A DNA stretch of 64,000 nt, taken from Homalodisca vitripennis (Eukaryota > Arthropoda > Insecta > Hemiptera > Cicadellidae). This document shows, one piece after another, positions 11,481 through 24,700 of this stretch. The notes beneath the pieces were generated by a model that had not been told where the DNA came from, ran no database searches, and saw nothing but the letters and a program-made list of their open reading frames with translations. Both the position numbers and the translations under genes were made by a program. The DNA lies in assembly GCF_021130785.1 (NCBI RefSeq), contig NC_060214.1:44313001-44377000 (forward strand), given 5' to 3'. The stretch's first letter is position 1. The number at the start of each line of letters is the position of its first letter.

Positions 11481-13249
11481 GTAGAGGGTTTAGTGGTATG
11501 TAATGACACAGTGTAATCGATTATAGTGGCATGGATTCTACCATTATTCTAGTAGATTACCTGCACTATTATTTGTGTAAATACCAGTATGTTGTATAGC
11601 TCATTTGTAAATATGTTTGTAAGTAATTAATTTGTTTAAGATAAAGTTATTGTTACGGTCTGTTTTTATACAAATATTTAAAAGAACGTTAGATTAGAAA
11701 ATACCCAGTGAGAAGGGTAAAACTGTTCTAAAAATAAATTACGATTAACGGTTCATTAATTGGACCTCAGACACTAATAATAATTGAAAGAAACATTGTA
11801 GAGACTTTTAAGTATCTTTTAGGCTATAAATTCCTTTCTTATATAAGTCACGACTGTTTAATTTAGAATCAAATGTCAGTTTAATCATAGCCATTCAAAT
11901 GAGAATTGCAGAGTAACAGATTTGTTTGCCGCAAATAAAGACTCAATCAATTTCTGTGAGACGTAAACATTTACGTTTGAAAATCAAAACCATCCGTTAC
12001 CAAAACTGTAGTTACAGAAGTTACAGATGGGCAATGCTTATAATTTTATAGATAATTATTAGTTCAAAAACAACGTTTAAAAGCTACAGTAAAGTTGGAT
12101 TTAATGTACTAACTGTTGACGGGAAATTCCGATTTATTTCTGACGGCATGCAAGATAACTGTCGAATGAGGTGACCTAGGGCATTGAAAGTGGGAGTGAA
12201 TCTCGACCTCTATTGCATCTACATCGGAACGGAATATGGTATACATCGGTCCATTTGAAGTAAAAAAGGTTGTCTGTTAAAAAGTTAATCTAGTTACATT
12301 GGTCTTAAGGGTTAGTGCGTTGTGAACTAGAAAAACAGAACGAACAAATATGACAAAGTATATTGTAAAGGTTAATAATATGAAATTATTCAGTATTTAT
12401 CAACACATGTAATAGACATACAATACTTGCTTGGTTAAATATACTGCTTTGACTGATTTTATGTATAGTAGTTAGCAAGGTTATTTTACCACTTTCAATT
12501 TCGATATAAGGGCAGTAGTTGTGTAACTTCACACAAAATTTACACTTCCTGTGTTAACTCATTCGAAAGTTATGATGTATACACAAAATCTAAGAAATTA
12601 GCTGTTTTCTTCAACTGAATGGAAGAGCCGTTTCTATGCTCTCAGACATTAAAGTTTGTAGTGGCTTAGTCTAAAGGTATATTTAAGGCCACAGGCTTAG
12701 GTTTGAAATCAATAATTATTGTAACGTTAACTTGTTCTTCCTCTGTACATAAGTAGTCACAAATCGAGTTCACTTGAGCCTGATAATCCTTGCATATTAA
12801 CAGAAACTCCAATAACCAGTGACAAACATCTAATGGTTATCTAATTACAGAAGATATTCCCTCAGGTTAAAGGCATTGTTATAATTATATGTAAACAATA
12901 CTATGACTATATACGAGTGTTTATTATGTAAAATATCCATATTATATCACTGTTTTCTGGTTCTGAGTTATGTCATATATTTCAAGACACTACGTCTTCA
13001 TCAACTTAGTTTAAAGTCGATATTGTACTTAAGAGGGAAAAGAAAGAAAGTTGGAAGAAACTTGCTAACATTACTATTGCTAGACATTACATAAAACTGT
13101 GCTAAAATTGAGGCACTTTTCATTACTTGATAGAGCTGAAATGATGCCAATAAGGTAAAATTCCATGAAATTCTATAAAAAAATAGAACTACTAATTTAC
13201 ATGAGCTCTGCCCCACTGGCCTCTAAATATGAAGAAATATTCATAAAAA

Positions 13250-13251
<2 letters not shown>
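11481..13251. other. Intergenic, no gene seen
   Basis: AT-rich sequence with no coding, tRNA or clear transposon signal beyond short open frames. Confidence 0.5.

Positions 13252-13338
<87 letters not shown>
13252..13338. repeat. (TA)n microsatellite
   Basis: Uninterrupted TA tract of about 86 bp. Confidence 0.97.
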
Positions 13339-13340
<2 letters not shown>

Positions 13341-16326
13341 CAGAATTTTAGTAAACTTTGCGTCACTACAGTGGTTTTATTAATAAACGGTTTTGAATAT
13401 ACCTGCTGAGGTGTAGGTTGATGTAAAGTATATGTTTACTGATATTAATGTTATGTTTTGAATGTATAGAACGAGAGTAGAAGCTTGGAAATTAAACACT
13501 AGAAGTAAAGCACGTATTCTTAGATAAAAGTTAAATTGGTTTAGAAAACAAATCACAAGAGAAACACGAAGCGCGGTTAAAGTCTTATTATTAGCAATAA
13601 ATAACAGCAAGCTCGCAAGAAGCTAAACTTTAGCAAAGTAGGAATTGATTAAACTTTGTATTTCTAAAAATAAAATGAGTATAATTTTTATTTCTTAGGT
13701 AGTACCAGTAATACTTTTAATATTATTATGGTTTTACGAGAAAAATTAAGTGTTATTTGTTTCTCGGAATATATTCGTTTAAAATTGAAAGATGAATTAT
13801 GGATTAGAGATTAATAATCGCATTTATGTTATCACTGTGAATCTTCATTCATTCGTCTAGCTCACTTCACAGTTTATCAAAACTAGCAGTTAGTTACCAG
13901 CGGCTTTACACGTGATTTTCTAACGATTAACAGGTCTTAGAGTGTGATACATTTTTTAATAGCATAATAAACACTATTTAAAACAAGACATGGTCACTTT
14001 TAATGTTATAATACAATGTTATAAACAGCTGATTAGAGCGGCTAAAATTAAAAGTGCTGATTCTTGTGGCTCACAAACAGTGCTGCCACATAATGACAGT
14101 GGTTATTGTTTAATACTCGGTGTTTAAACAAGCGCACTGTCTCCCTTATTTATTAAACGCTTTTAAAAACTTGGTAACTTTAATTAAATTGTCTCGCTCA
14201 AATATAATAAATGTGCCTTTTTATCATATGATTCTTTTAAATTTACGTTTAAAGATTTTTGAAAGCTAACATTTTAAAAATAAAGATTTTAAAACATTTA
14301 AATTGTGTCTATATAATTAAAGCTTTAGCTATTGAAGATGTATATTTTTTACTTATTACAACATGCCGGTCTCAAATTAAAAATTGTTAATTGAAAAACA
14401 ACAAAATGGTGGCTATTTGGATAATTATTGAGTTTTAAACAGTTTTAATATGATATTTTTGTTTGCTTTTGGTTACGAATTAATACCTGAAGGTTTTGGT
14501 TGAGAGTTAAGGGACACTCTGTAGAATATAGTATAGTAAATAGAGAAATACTGATCAATTACTATGAACTCATTATTTTATAACCTTTCAGAAAGGTATA
14601 ACTGATCGTTGATGGACTTGAATAACATATAATAACTATTGAACAACATAATAATAACTTTAATAGCAGATAAAGTAATTCTTTAAATAGTTTTATATTA
14701 AAACGGAATATTTCATAGATTATATAAAATATATTTTGTTCCTTTATTTACAACACACTGAGCGAAAAGAGCTGTGGAGGCAGTATGGACAGAATATGTC
14801 ATAAATACAGTAAGTAAACAATATGTGACACGCCATGTACATGACTCGTCTTTCTCTCTTATATAGTATTTATATTGAAGTAGGGTCTCTTTAATTTGGA
14901 AAAGGAAATTCTGTAACTTTTTATCTCACTATTCACATTGTTTCATATTTATTTACATACATATTATTTAGATAATTGCTTTCTCATGACAGTACTGTAC
15001 ATTTATACTTATTACTCACACGAGTAATAATATTACTTATTGATGGATAGTAATTTATTACTGCTAAGTAAGTAAACATTGATTTCTGGAAAAAAGGTTG
15101 TTCTTATTAAAATGTGAATTGAAATGTTAAGTAATACCTACAAGGTAATGAACTTGATTACAGGCTATGTTGAATTGTTTTAATTATATCAAATATAGTT
15201 TGTAAAGTAATTAAATGTAATTTCAAGGATACATCCTCCAAAGAGTGGACATCGATAATTGTTTCGATAGTATGCACTAGTAGCCTACTTCAGTTTGTTA
15301 TTATAGAAATTTGCAATTCGTGAATAGGTCTGTTTTAAAACATAGACTACGAAACAACACATTTCCATGAGTTCATTAGCGTCTTAATATTACTGTACTA
15401 ACCTAAATGGGTTAATTAAAAAATGTTGAAATGCAAAGGGTCTGCTAATTTGCTAAAATTGTATTTATTAAAATGCCTGAGATATGTCTTTAGCAAATAA
15501 AAACCGGCTAGACTAGGCTTTCATTTTTAGTTTCTGAGATATTAAGGATATTTATTTTATGAAAACAATATTTGAAACAAAATTTTGAACATTAATTTTT
15601 CGAATAGTTGAAGATTATGTTTATCAGAGATTTATTTTATTATGATACACAATTTATCTTTATGCTTAGAAATTACATTTTGTTATAAGCTTTTAACTTT
15701 TAATTATACGTAAAAATTTTATTCAGTGAACATGTTTTAGCCATAATTTTAGTAAATCCCTATGTGCAACCAATCATATTTTACTTAGCTCCAGCTCTAA
15801 AACATAGTAAGGCTTAAACCATTGTTTTGAAGTTTAAGTTTTCATTAAAACCATAGATTAATGTTAAATGAACACCATTATAGTTGCTCCGGAATAGCTG
15901 CTAAATATTCTAGTGTTTATCAAAGATAGGGTTTATGTCCGAGGATAGATGTATGAGAAGATTGAAACTTCAAAGCAACCAGCAACTGAGCTGTGTTATC
16001 AATGATTTCCCCACTGCCCTTTACTCAGTATATAGCACTTTTCTTTCTATATCTAAACTCAGATTAGAACAAAATAACCATGTCAATACAGGCCTGTATC
16101 CTGTATATGTGACTAATTTAAACCTTTCTCGACGAACTACTTCTTCTCTCACAAAGAAAAATGCCGACACACAAATTGAATATAAATGTAGTTTACTAAA
16201 TGCAGCACTCTCGTATTCATAAAAGGGAGTTAGCCCTTACTAAGCGTCTTAGAAATATACAGCAATACTTTAACAAGTATATAATTTTATTCTATATAAA
16301 ATTATATAATTTATACAATTTATGTA
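13339..16326. other. Intergenic, no confident gene
   Basis: AT-rich. One open frame at 15935-16222 (95 codons, plus strand) has a mildly protein-like composition. It has no recognisable domain and no splice partner, so I do not call it a gene. Confidence 0.45.
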
Positions 16327-16350
16327 TAATTATATATATATATATATAAT
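16327..16350. repeat. Short (TA)n tract in AT-only sequence
   Basis: TA tract inside about 170 bp (16270-16440) made almost entirely of A and T. Confidence 0.85.
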
Positions 16351-16483
16351 TATACATATTTATAATAATTATTATATTATATAAATATAAAATATATTTA
16401 TATAATTATATATAATTAAATTTAATAAAGAAACAAAATTATATAATTTTGTTTATTTATTTATTTTAAGTTAGAGATTAATG

Positions 16484-16530
16484 TACACACTGAAGATGGG
16501 TTATACCGAAACACGTGTATGAAATAAAAT
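16484..16530 (+). other. Hammerhead-like / Penelope-type motif, degenerate
   Basis: Contains CTGAAGA (16490-16496), a possible GG/CC stem with a six-base loop, then GAAA (16508-16511). This follows the CUGANGA...GAAA order of hammerhead ribozyme cores, which are known in the terminal repeats of Penelope-like elements. An extra base before stem II and the lack of a clear cleavage-site arm make it a remnant at best. Confidence 0.3.
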
Positions 16531-16617
16531 CATAAGTAATTAAAACAAAGGGTTTTAGTTTACCATTAATTATTCTAACATAAAGATGACCCTATAATTT
16601 GGAGTAAGTAATAACAT

Positions 16618-16640
16618 TTATATATATATATATATATATA
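16618..16640. repeat. Short (TA)n tract
   Basis: About 11 TA units. Confidence 0.85.
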
Positions 16641-17141
16641 TTTTTTTAATAATATTTATATACATGTATAAAGGAAAAATTAAATATATGTTTGTTCAAA
16701 CTAAAAACATAAATAATTATTGTTAATACGATATTTAGTACAACTACTAGTATAGGCAATTAGCAAAGATAATGCTCAATGGGAAATTTTTTTCAAATTC
16801 TGTGGAAAACTTCATTCTTGAGTGGTTTTTTATTATGTAACACTACATATACTTATTCACAGAACGGTAACTTACAAAAAATCATGTCATGTAACATCTG
16901 TTAGACTATTAAATTGATTACACAAAACATTGAGATACAGAAAGTGAATAATTATCTCTCAATATTATTTATAAAAGATACCTATTATAGCGATAAATGT
17001 AGAGAATTACAGGTTTGTTTATATTATTGTGGTAGGTAATTGGTAAATAAAGACAAAGAAGTGCTGTCCTGCATATGTGTCCTTTGTGCTCTATGTTCTA
17101 CACTGGTGTCTCCATAATCCATTGGCGTTTTTGGCGATAGG

Positions 17142-17145
<4 letters not shown>

Positions 17146-17214
<69 letters not shown>
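17146..17214. repeat. (TA)n microsatellite with inverted flanks
   Basis: TA tract of about 68 bp. The left flank ataggtttcatata is repeated inverted on the right as tatatgaaacctat, so the segment 17136-17245 could extrude as a cruciform. Confidence 0.9.
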
Positions 17215-17215
<1 letters not shown>

Positions 17216-17832
17216 CCTATATTTTAGTATATGAAACCTATATATAATCTCATTTTCAACTTTTCCATTGTTTATTGAATATGATATACTCCCTTACATT
17301 CTTCTTTATTTGTTAAGGGTCTGGTATGTTTAATAATTTTATATTTTAGGATTTTAAACTTAAGAAGAGAATAGACATCATATCACATAACATTTTGTTT
17401 CATTTGAATAACAATGGCAGATGTAAAACTATGTCTTTATAAACATCTTCAAAACTAAATTATTTGTATAGAAAAATAAATGTACGTTATTTCTAATGTA
17501 AATTTTCTAGCAGATTATAATCAATGCTCTTATCGGCAAGGGTGCTAAAAGTTCTAGTTAGTTTAATACTGATTTGATTTGGTATGAAAATATTCTTCCA
17601 TTGATAACTCTAAAATATGGGATAAAATTGCAAAAATTTATTTGTGTTTATATGCAATTATTGTAATGCAAGTGTTTATACATATATAATGTCATAAAGA
17701 AGCCAAACTGTTTTATTCCATGCTCTAAAACTAGTTTTAACAAGACACATTTCATTGTAAAAATTTCATTGCGCAATACGTTGTTGATTAAATAAATGCA
17801 TTCGATTGACAACAATCAAATAAATGTAATGT

Positions 17833-17867
17833 AAGTGGTGCTCAACAATAAAGGTCAAACAAACAAA
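17833..17867 (+). promoter_or_regulatory. Conserved block upstream of Gr-A
   Basis: A 35-base block ending ggtcaaacaaacaaa matches 49116-49150 upstream of Gr-B at about 32 of 35 positions. It lies about 110 bp before the Gr-A ATG (about 130 bp in Gr-B). The introns of the two genes do not align, so this is probably shared promoter or 5' UTR sequence under constraint. No named transcription-factor site is claimed. Confidence 0.5.
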
Positions 17868-17977
17868 TCTCTTTTATAAATCTTCAATACCATCTATTGT
17901 AATAAATTAATTGAATAAATCATACTAAGTAGTTTGGCAATTCCAAGTGAAGCAGTTTTCCAAAGAAAATCAGTAAC

Positions 17978-18662
17978 ATGGTTTCATACACCATGAAAAA
18001 TATTCCAAACTACATCGTTTGGGTATGGCAGGCATTTGGAGGTCTGCCACTGAAAATTACTTCGGGGCCTAAAAACTTAAAAAAACTGTCGTTTTCCATA
18101 GCTGGTTTCTTTTGGTGTTTAATAATATTCATACTGCAAGAAATTCTCTCTTCCATCGTTCTCTACGTCAACATCACAGAGGTAAGAGTCGGTTATGAAA
18201 GAAGTAGAACTCAAAAGTTCGCAATGATTCTAGACTTGGTGGCTTCGCAGATTCTGGCAGGTTCCACATTCTTCAGCGGCACATGGAAGTACTCGAGTAT
18301 AATTGACGTCTTTGGCACAATGGATCGAATCTATCGAGACCTTCAGTACAAGAACAGAGAGGTCAAGGTCCAAGTAAAGGTCATCGTAGTCTCCATCGTA
18401 ACAGCTTTGCTGTATATGGCCAACTTCGCAAACATCGTAATGAACAATGCGCTAGACTTCTCGGTGTTGAATTCTGTCACCTTTCTATTGCTGGACTGCA
18501 CACAACTTGCCTTTCTCTTCCACTTCACTCATGTAACTGAAAGTATCATTATGGGATTCAAGACTGTTAGTAACAAGATGAGAGAGGAGATTATCTGCAA
18601 CTTAATTGAACGAACGGTGATGCAGCGCAGCCTGGGTGATGGTGACATCTTTCATACAACAC
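17978..18662 (+). CDS. Gr-A exon 1 (residues 1-228)
   Basis: Encodes the N-terminus and the first four predicted membrane segments. It contains SGPKN before TM1, the motif IYRDLQY (residues 118-124) and HFTHV (182-186), all also present in Gr-B. It ends at donor cac|gtgagt in phase 1. An alternative ATG at residue 6 aligns with the Gr-B start. Confidence 0.92.
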
Positions 18663-21600
18663 GTGAGTGAAGTATTTTTTAATATTTTTGTAGTAAATAA
18701 AAAGTGTCATGACTATAAAGGCGAAGTTAGGAATTAAATCTCCTCCCTTCTGATTTTATCTAATTGTTAACTGGTGTTAATAAAAGAATATGGAGAAAAC
18801 GGATAGGGAAAATAAGGAAACAGAAAGTTATGATTGAGATTATAATTATTATTTTGCAGCAAAAAGTTATGTTCATATAGTTATACGACATAGAGGCTAC
18901 GTAAATAATTGTAGACTTGCATAAAATCTACAATTCAAGACGGAGTATTTTTACTATCAAGATTGAAAATAACGAAATCGTAACCTAAACATTACGAGCT
19001 TGCATCAGAGAGTAAGCAAGCCCTAATGTCTGCTTACATCCGAAGGATGGCCTTCACAACGAACAAACCATGAAAAACTTTGGTTTAAGAGTACTTGAGT
19101 ATCAAGGGCAGTCTTCTTCGGCTCTTTGACGTATACAATATTCATGAGCAATTTAAAATATGCAACCATACAAATCTCTGGACATTATTGCATTAAACGG
19201 CCTTGCCAGTAGGAAAAAAGGTTAGGCTGACACTACCTTTAGTTCTACAGTAACTGCAAAATACCTACTCAGCAATTCTAACATAGAGTTTTAACCTTCT
19301 GCTATTAGTGTTAGTTCTTAGTCATATCTCGTAACGCTTTATCGCTTATCGATCGATATTACATGGAACTAAATTGTGAATATGTAAGGCCGCTTAATCA
19401 TTCACCAATCAATTGGAGATAAGAAACTTCTAAAATGGATTACTCTACTTCAAGCAGATTACACCACATGTAATCACAGTTAAAAATACTTAAATTTGAT
19501 CACTACCCAAATATAATTTCTTATATTTTTCTATGATTTTAGGCACTACGGTATCCAAGATAAAGAAAGTGAAGTCTCTGATGAACACCTACTGGATGCT
19601 GTGTGACGCCGTACACCAGGCTAATGACTTCTACTGCGATCAGCTGATGGCCGTTATGTTCTCCTTGTTTGTTCACGTCACTATCACGTCCTACTTCTTC
19701 TTCTTGCATGTAAGAACTGGTTACGTGTTCGCCTTCACTATGCATGCAATCTGGGTCCTGGTTCTCATCTGCTACGCGATTCTGGTTGCGAACTCAAGCA
19801 CGGAGGTCACTAACTCGGTAATTTCTCTTGTTGAAATATAATAGTTAAATATAATAAACTAATTTTCTACACATAAAACTGTTATAAGAGAGCTTGTTCC
19901 AATAAGAGTAAAACTAATTAAGAATATGACTCTTAGAACACATCTTTTTGTTCATCCATACTTTAATAATACTCAAGAGTGGTTTATCTCAAAATTTCTT
20001 ATGTAGGAAAATATTTATTAACAAATTTCCTATTTAAAATTTCAATATTGTCGTTATGAATAATATCTCACTTCATTTGTAGGCTTAGTGAATTAAAGTC
20101 TGCAGTAATCCATGTAACGCTCAGTTTTATCTTCCATGAAAATTAATATTTTTCACTAAGGAAAAAGTTTCGAATAAAAGAACTAAACTATTTTGTCTTC
20201 CCTACTTATTATAGATACTAGAATGTGCTGTTTAAATAATTATGTTTAACAAATAAGTACTAATTTTTTTCATTAATAAAAGTTTTAGACTGCCTAATGT
20301 ACCACTTTTCAACATAAATGTGTTGTTAACAATAACGATTTAGTCATATTATGATTTTTTTTTATTTTTTCATATTTTTCAGGCCGACAATACTGCGGTG
20401 ATGATTTGCAAGTTGATAAACAGAGATCTGGATCAGAGTTTTAGGAATCAGGTATGACAACATGACCTTGTATTATTTCTTCATGGTAGAATCAGTTAGA
20501 GAAACTGATACCTATCACTAACTAAACTATTTTTAAACTAGTGAAAGTTTACTTATTACATAAACAGTCCAGTAATATAGGTGTTTTAGCATTGTATCAA
20601 AGTCACCTTCGATACAATGATTCCATACTTTGATTTTTGGGCTAAAGGGTTGTGGATGAGAAGTAAAGCTCAAGCATGATGTGAACTTCAACAGTAAGAG
20701 CGTAAGTCCAGTTAAACAGTTCATAATTATATAACTATTACAAAATGTTTAATTAAAAATAAATAAATTCAATACTTCTACTAAAATTAGGAACTATAAC
20801 CTAAAACTAGTTTTATTTCACAAAATAAAAGTTACTCAAAGCCAATACCACACAAATTATGAAATTTTAAGGAGCATATGTATTACACAATTCATTATAT
20901 TGTATATTATAAACGTTTCCCTCTTATTGAAGTCCTCTAAATATAATTTGTAATAAAATACACAGGGAAACCCTCAGATTTTGAAAACTTCACACATATT
21001 GTAAATGTTTATATTTTTTATTTGTTTGTATAATTTTTCAAATAATAATTTTATACTTTAATATAATACGTATTTTTCCTCGTACTATCTGGCACTATTT
21101 CACACTTACAAAAGGTTATGCTGTATCTAACATACGTACAAATAAGGCATTACGTTTTTGAATATTGAGGATGTGCTATGCACGTAATGTCACAATTGAG
21201 TTATTAACATAAACTTTACCTATAAACTGTACCTTATAAAACGTATTAAGCCTTGTGATGTGTTTCCAGCTTGAAGGGTTCCTACTGCAGTTGCCTCACC
21301 ACAACGCAAGATTCTCTGCTCGTGGATTTTTCCAGATCCATAATGAGACCCTCACATCGGTAAATCTTTATTATCCTCACATTTATTACTTACTGTAATG
21401 CTCTATGCTCATATTTACTATCTGCTTACGTCCTTAGGTCTCCAGTGTATGTTATACTAGCAGTCATAACCAATCCGGAGGTGAAACCTTAGGGGAGAAT
21501 ATAGGTTTTTATGCAAAACTGTTGCAATTTCAGTTTAGTTAGATATGCGTGAAAAATATAAGATAGTAAGGTCCTCTTTACAGTGGGGAAAATTTGCATG

Positions 21601-21717
21601 AACAGCTGGTTTCACTGGCTGTTACTTGTAGACTGACAGTGATTTTTACCTGTACAGATGGCTGGAGCGGTGACAACCTACCTGGTGATACTGATCCAGT
21701 TCCAGACTGAGAAGTAA
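17978..21717 (+). CDS. Gustatory receptor Gr-A (7tm_7 family), five coding exons
   Basis: Predicted 392-residue insect gustatory receptor, a normal length for the family. Exons are 17978-18662, 19543-19817, 20383-20451, 21270-21359 and 21658-21717, with GT-AG introns of phase 1, 0, 0, 0. The start is the first ATG after an in-frame TGA at about 17948. Hydrophobic segments lie at about residues 39-62, 81-100, 133-155, 163-184, 263-284, 290-312 and 377-388. The C-terminus carries the family signature: ARGFF in exon 4, then TTYLVILIQFQ in exon 5. Insect Grs are ligand-gated cation channels with a cytoplasmic N-terminus, acting in chemosensory neurons. The ligand cannot be inferred. Gr-B downstream is its tandem paralog. 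No frame damage is seen. Confidence 0.93.
18663..19542 (+). other. Gr-A intron 1
   Basis: 880-bp phase 1 intron from gtgagt to atgattttag. No embedded gene seen. Confidence 0.85.
19543..19817 (+). CDS. Gr-A exon 2 (residues 229-320)
   Basis: 275 nt, the same length as Gr-B exon 2. It encodes the loop between TM4 and TM5 (MNTYWMLCDAVHQANDFYC) plus TM5 and TM6. The acceptor is atgattttag and the donor is tcg|gtaatt. The first 45 or so codons after KIKK are nearly identical to Gr-B at the DNA level. Confidence 0.93.
19818..20382 (+). other. Gr-A intron 2
   Basis: 565-bp phase 0 intron ending in a T-rich tract and catatttttcag. Confidence 0.85.
20383..20451 (+). CDS. Gr-A exon 3 (residues 321-343)
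   Basis: 69-nt phase 0 exon bounded by ttcag| and cag|gtatga. The motif ICKLIN is shared with Gr-B, but over the exon only a little more than half of the residues match. Confidence 0.9.
20452..21269 (+). other. Gr-A intron 3
   Basis: 818-bp phase 0 intron. Its last 19 bases (ccttgtgatgtgtttccag) are identical to the end of the corresponding Gr-B intron, although the rest does not align. Confidence 0.85.
21270..21359 (+). CDS. Gr-A exon 4 (residues 344-373)
   Basis: 90-nt exon with the family-typical segment LLQLPHH...ARGFFQIHNETLTS leading to TM7. It differs from Gr-B exon 4 at about 7 of 90 bases. The donor is tcg|gtaaat. Confidence 0.95.
21360..21657 (+). other. Gr-A intron 4
   Basis: 298-bp phase 0 intron ending cctgtacag. 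The Gr-B equivalent is about ten times longer. Confidence 0.85.
21658..21717 (+). CDS. Gr-A exon 5 (residues 374-392 and stop)
   Basis: Starts MAGAVTTYLVILIQFQ, the hallmark TYxxxxxQF motif of insect Grs at the end of TM7, then TEK and the TAA stop at 21715-21717. No close polyadenylation signal is obvious; an AATAAA lies about 1 kb downstream at 22703. Confidence 0.96.
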   Translation: MAGAVTTYLVILIQFQTEK

Positions 21718-24700
21718 TCTACCCAGACTAGTCCACTGTAGAGAAACATTCCTTTTGGAAAAAACTTAATGTGAAATGCTTAATATGCAGATATTTACTA
21801 GTCACGTTTGTAGTATAATGCAGAAACTACAAATTATATCACAAAATATTACACCTGTAAATTAAACTCTTCTTACAGCACATTTAACGCAGTAGATCTT
21901 GTTTTATTATTATTTTTGAAATTATAAAACTTAAATTTTAATCATTGATCTGTAAAACACAACTTTGATTATGTAACTAGTGTCCTATTATTACAAAAAC
22001 TAATCAAAATAACGATGCAGTATTTAGATTTTCGTTCATTTATTTTTGTTTCAATCTACTACAAATTAATTTTTTGATCATATATACATCTAATCTTGTT
22101 GTTATTTTACTTATTGATTCGATGTTTATTGTTGATCAAACATCGATCTTCAAAAAATCTTCCCCACAAAAAACAAGGCTATTACCCTTAAAACTGGTAG
22201 TAGAAGTTTTCTAAATATCCTTTAGATTAATGGAATTTTCATTAATTTTCTCTTGGTACACATCCTCGGAAACATCAGTTAAGTCAACATAAGTTCAGAA
22301 GAGAAGGCCTTATGCTGATAATCCCAAACATCCCCAATCTTATTTCCATTATTAGTTAACCAAAGATTTACTAATTTTCAAAATCCCGATATGAACTTTA
22401 ATCTAAAAATGATCTCTACACTTTGCCCATAAAATCTAAACTTACATTTTTGTCTATGCTTTAATTTTTATTTATCATCTTACCTTTATATTTCCGTTTT
22501 ATTTTTGAAATGGTACGCTTAATATTTCTATAATGTGATTTTGCTAATACGCATAACGCATAAAGGCACCGTTAACATTCTTCAAATGCGTACAGGGCTA
22601 CAATGCGCTTATTTTATTTCACTATAATTACTTTATATACATGTTAATTATGTAGCTTATTATAACTTATAACGTTCACTTATACATTGTTATGTTCATT
22701 GTAATAAAATATTCGTTTGTGATTGCTGAGATCTTTTCCTTTAATTTTGAATTGTTATAAACCTGAACGCCACATGAATTTAGCTCTATTCTTTATTCAG
22801 AAAACTTTATACAATTCTGTACGTGTTTAAAAACGTTCTACTTGAATTCAAGATCTTGAATATTTAGACTCTAACAGGTTTTATATCCTATTTATAGGAT
22901 TGGAACATATTAAAATATATTGTGTTTCTTGAAAATATAAGTTAATGTTTTACTGTAGACACGGATCCCTAATTGCATATAAACCACAAAAAGTCATATC
23001 GCAAGATATCAACGGCATTATACCGAACCGGCAAAAGTTACGAACCTAACTTATCTTAACTTAATTTTAAACAGAAATTTATATTATTTATTTATGCAAA
23101 ACATTTTGCTTTTTTAATGAAATGTTAAAAGTTTCACAATATATTAAGTAGTAATACACAATAAACAGTTAATTTGCACAACCCTAAATATTCATAAACT
23201 AGATGTATATGTAAGTTTATAAAATATCCAAATGCATTCGATCTCGTTAAATTACAGTGTATCAGTTATATTGAACGAAAATTTCATCTTCAACAGTCCT
23301 TTTTTCTGAATGAGAATATGTTAAAATATTTGACGGACAGAAATCACCGAATGTCTAATAAATAAATAAATAACCAGAGAAATTTTAGCTTAAAATTCAA
23401 TATTTGGGTTCACATCACTGAGTAAACGGAAAGAATACAATATTGAATGTTTGGGTTTCATACACTCCAATTATAAATTGAGTTACTACCTTATGAAATT
23501 ACTCATGAAACTATTCATGTTTCTTATTAAATTGCGTATAAAGGCAGCAAACGCTTATTTATTTATAACAATTGTTAAATTAGGAATGTTTCAAAGGAAT
23601 AAAATCTGCTATCGAAGATCAATAAAAACACACAGAATAACCCTTTTGGGACACGGATTTTAATATTGATTATTAGAGATACGTAAGGGAACGGGTGGCT
23701 TATCAGGGATATGGGCACTGAAAAATTAAAATATAATGTGTGATTGTAAGAATATCATACAAAAAACTTTAGGATGCAAAAATTAATTCAGGGATTACTT
23801 ACGTTTTTTTATAGCTAATACATGTCAACAAAAATGAAAATGTTGCACGCACACACACACACACACACTAGGTGTAAAAAGTCCTGCACGATTTTTATAA
23901 TTCACGAAACGGTAAATGTAAAGCAATAAAATTAGTACAAAATTACTGCACGTATAAATCTACTTTTTTAAATAACCCCCTATTTTTTCAGGGTTATGGC
24001 CTTTAATGAGACATAAGGAAATATGAAATGAGAGCGTAGGCCGAAACGTACAGTATATCAAACTAAATGCCTTTATTAGTACAGTACAATGCCGTAAGTT
24101 TATAATGCAGATCGCGAAATGTCCACCCTTATAAAAATTACGGCTGGTGTAAAGTTGAAGAAATTTTCAAGATAGGTCCCATTATAGATATTTTAATATT
24201 CGTCCTTTGGTTTAAATTGTGAAAGTTAAAGTTATTAAATAAATATTGGACTTAAGAATTAGTTTGTAAAGTGGTTAGTGAGTATTCACATCCAATGAAG
24301 GACGGTCTACAAGGAGTTCGGCAAAAGAGTTAGGAAAATGATTGTCTTATGTTTTCTAATGATTGTCTTCAATTTATTGCAAAATAAGTTTAATATAAAA
24401 TAATATTGTCTTGTTTTGAAATTACTGAGTTCCAAATACCTGAAATTGTATATGAATTTCGGAAAATAAACTTACTAACTTCTGCAACGTTTAGTAAGAC
24501 GAAATGAATTAATTCGTTTGCCACTTAGTTGTATTATGCATTAAAACCAATGTCAATTCTTAACCATATGATATGAAATTAAGGTATGTATGTTTTCAAG
24601 AGCTACACAAACCCTAGCCTCAAGTTCCATTCCATGTTTGCGTATTGCCAAGGAGTTTGGTATGGGTTAGTTTTAGTTATGGAATATGTTTCAAATGTTC

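Noticed and set aside
15935..16222. 95-codon plus-strand frame
   Set aside because: No recognisable domain, no upstream conserved promoter and no splice partner; could be chance.
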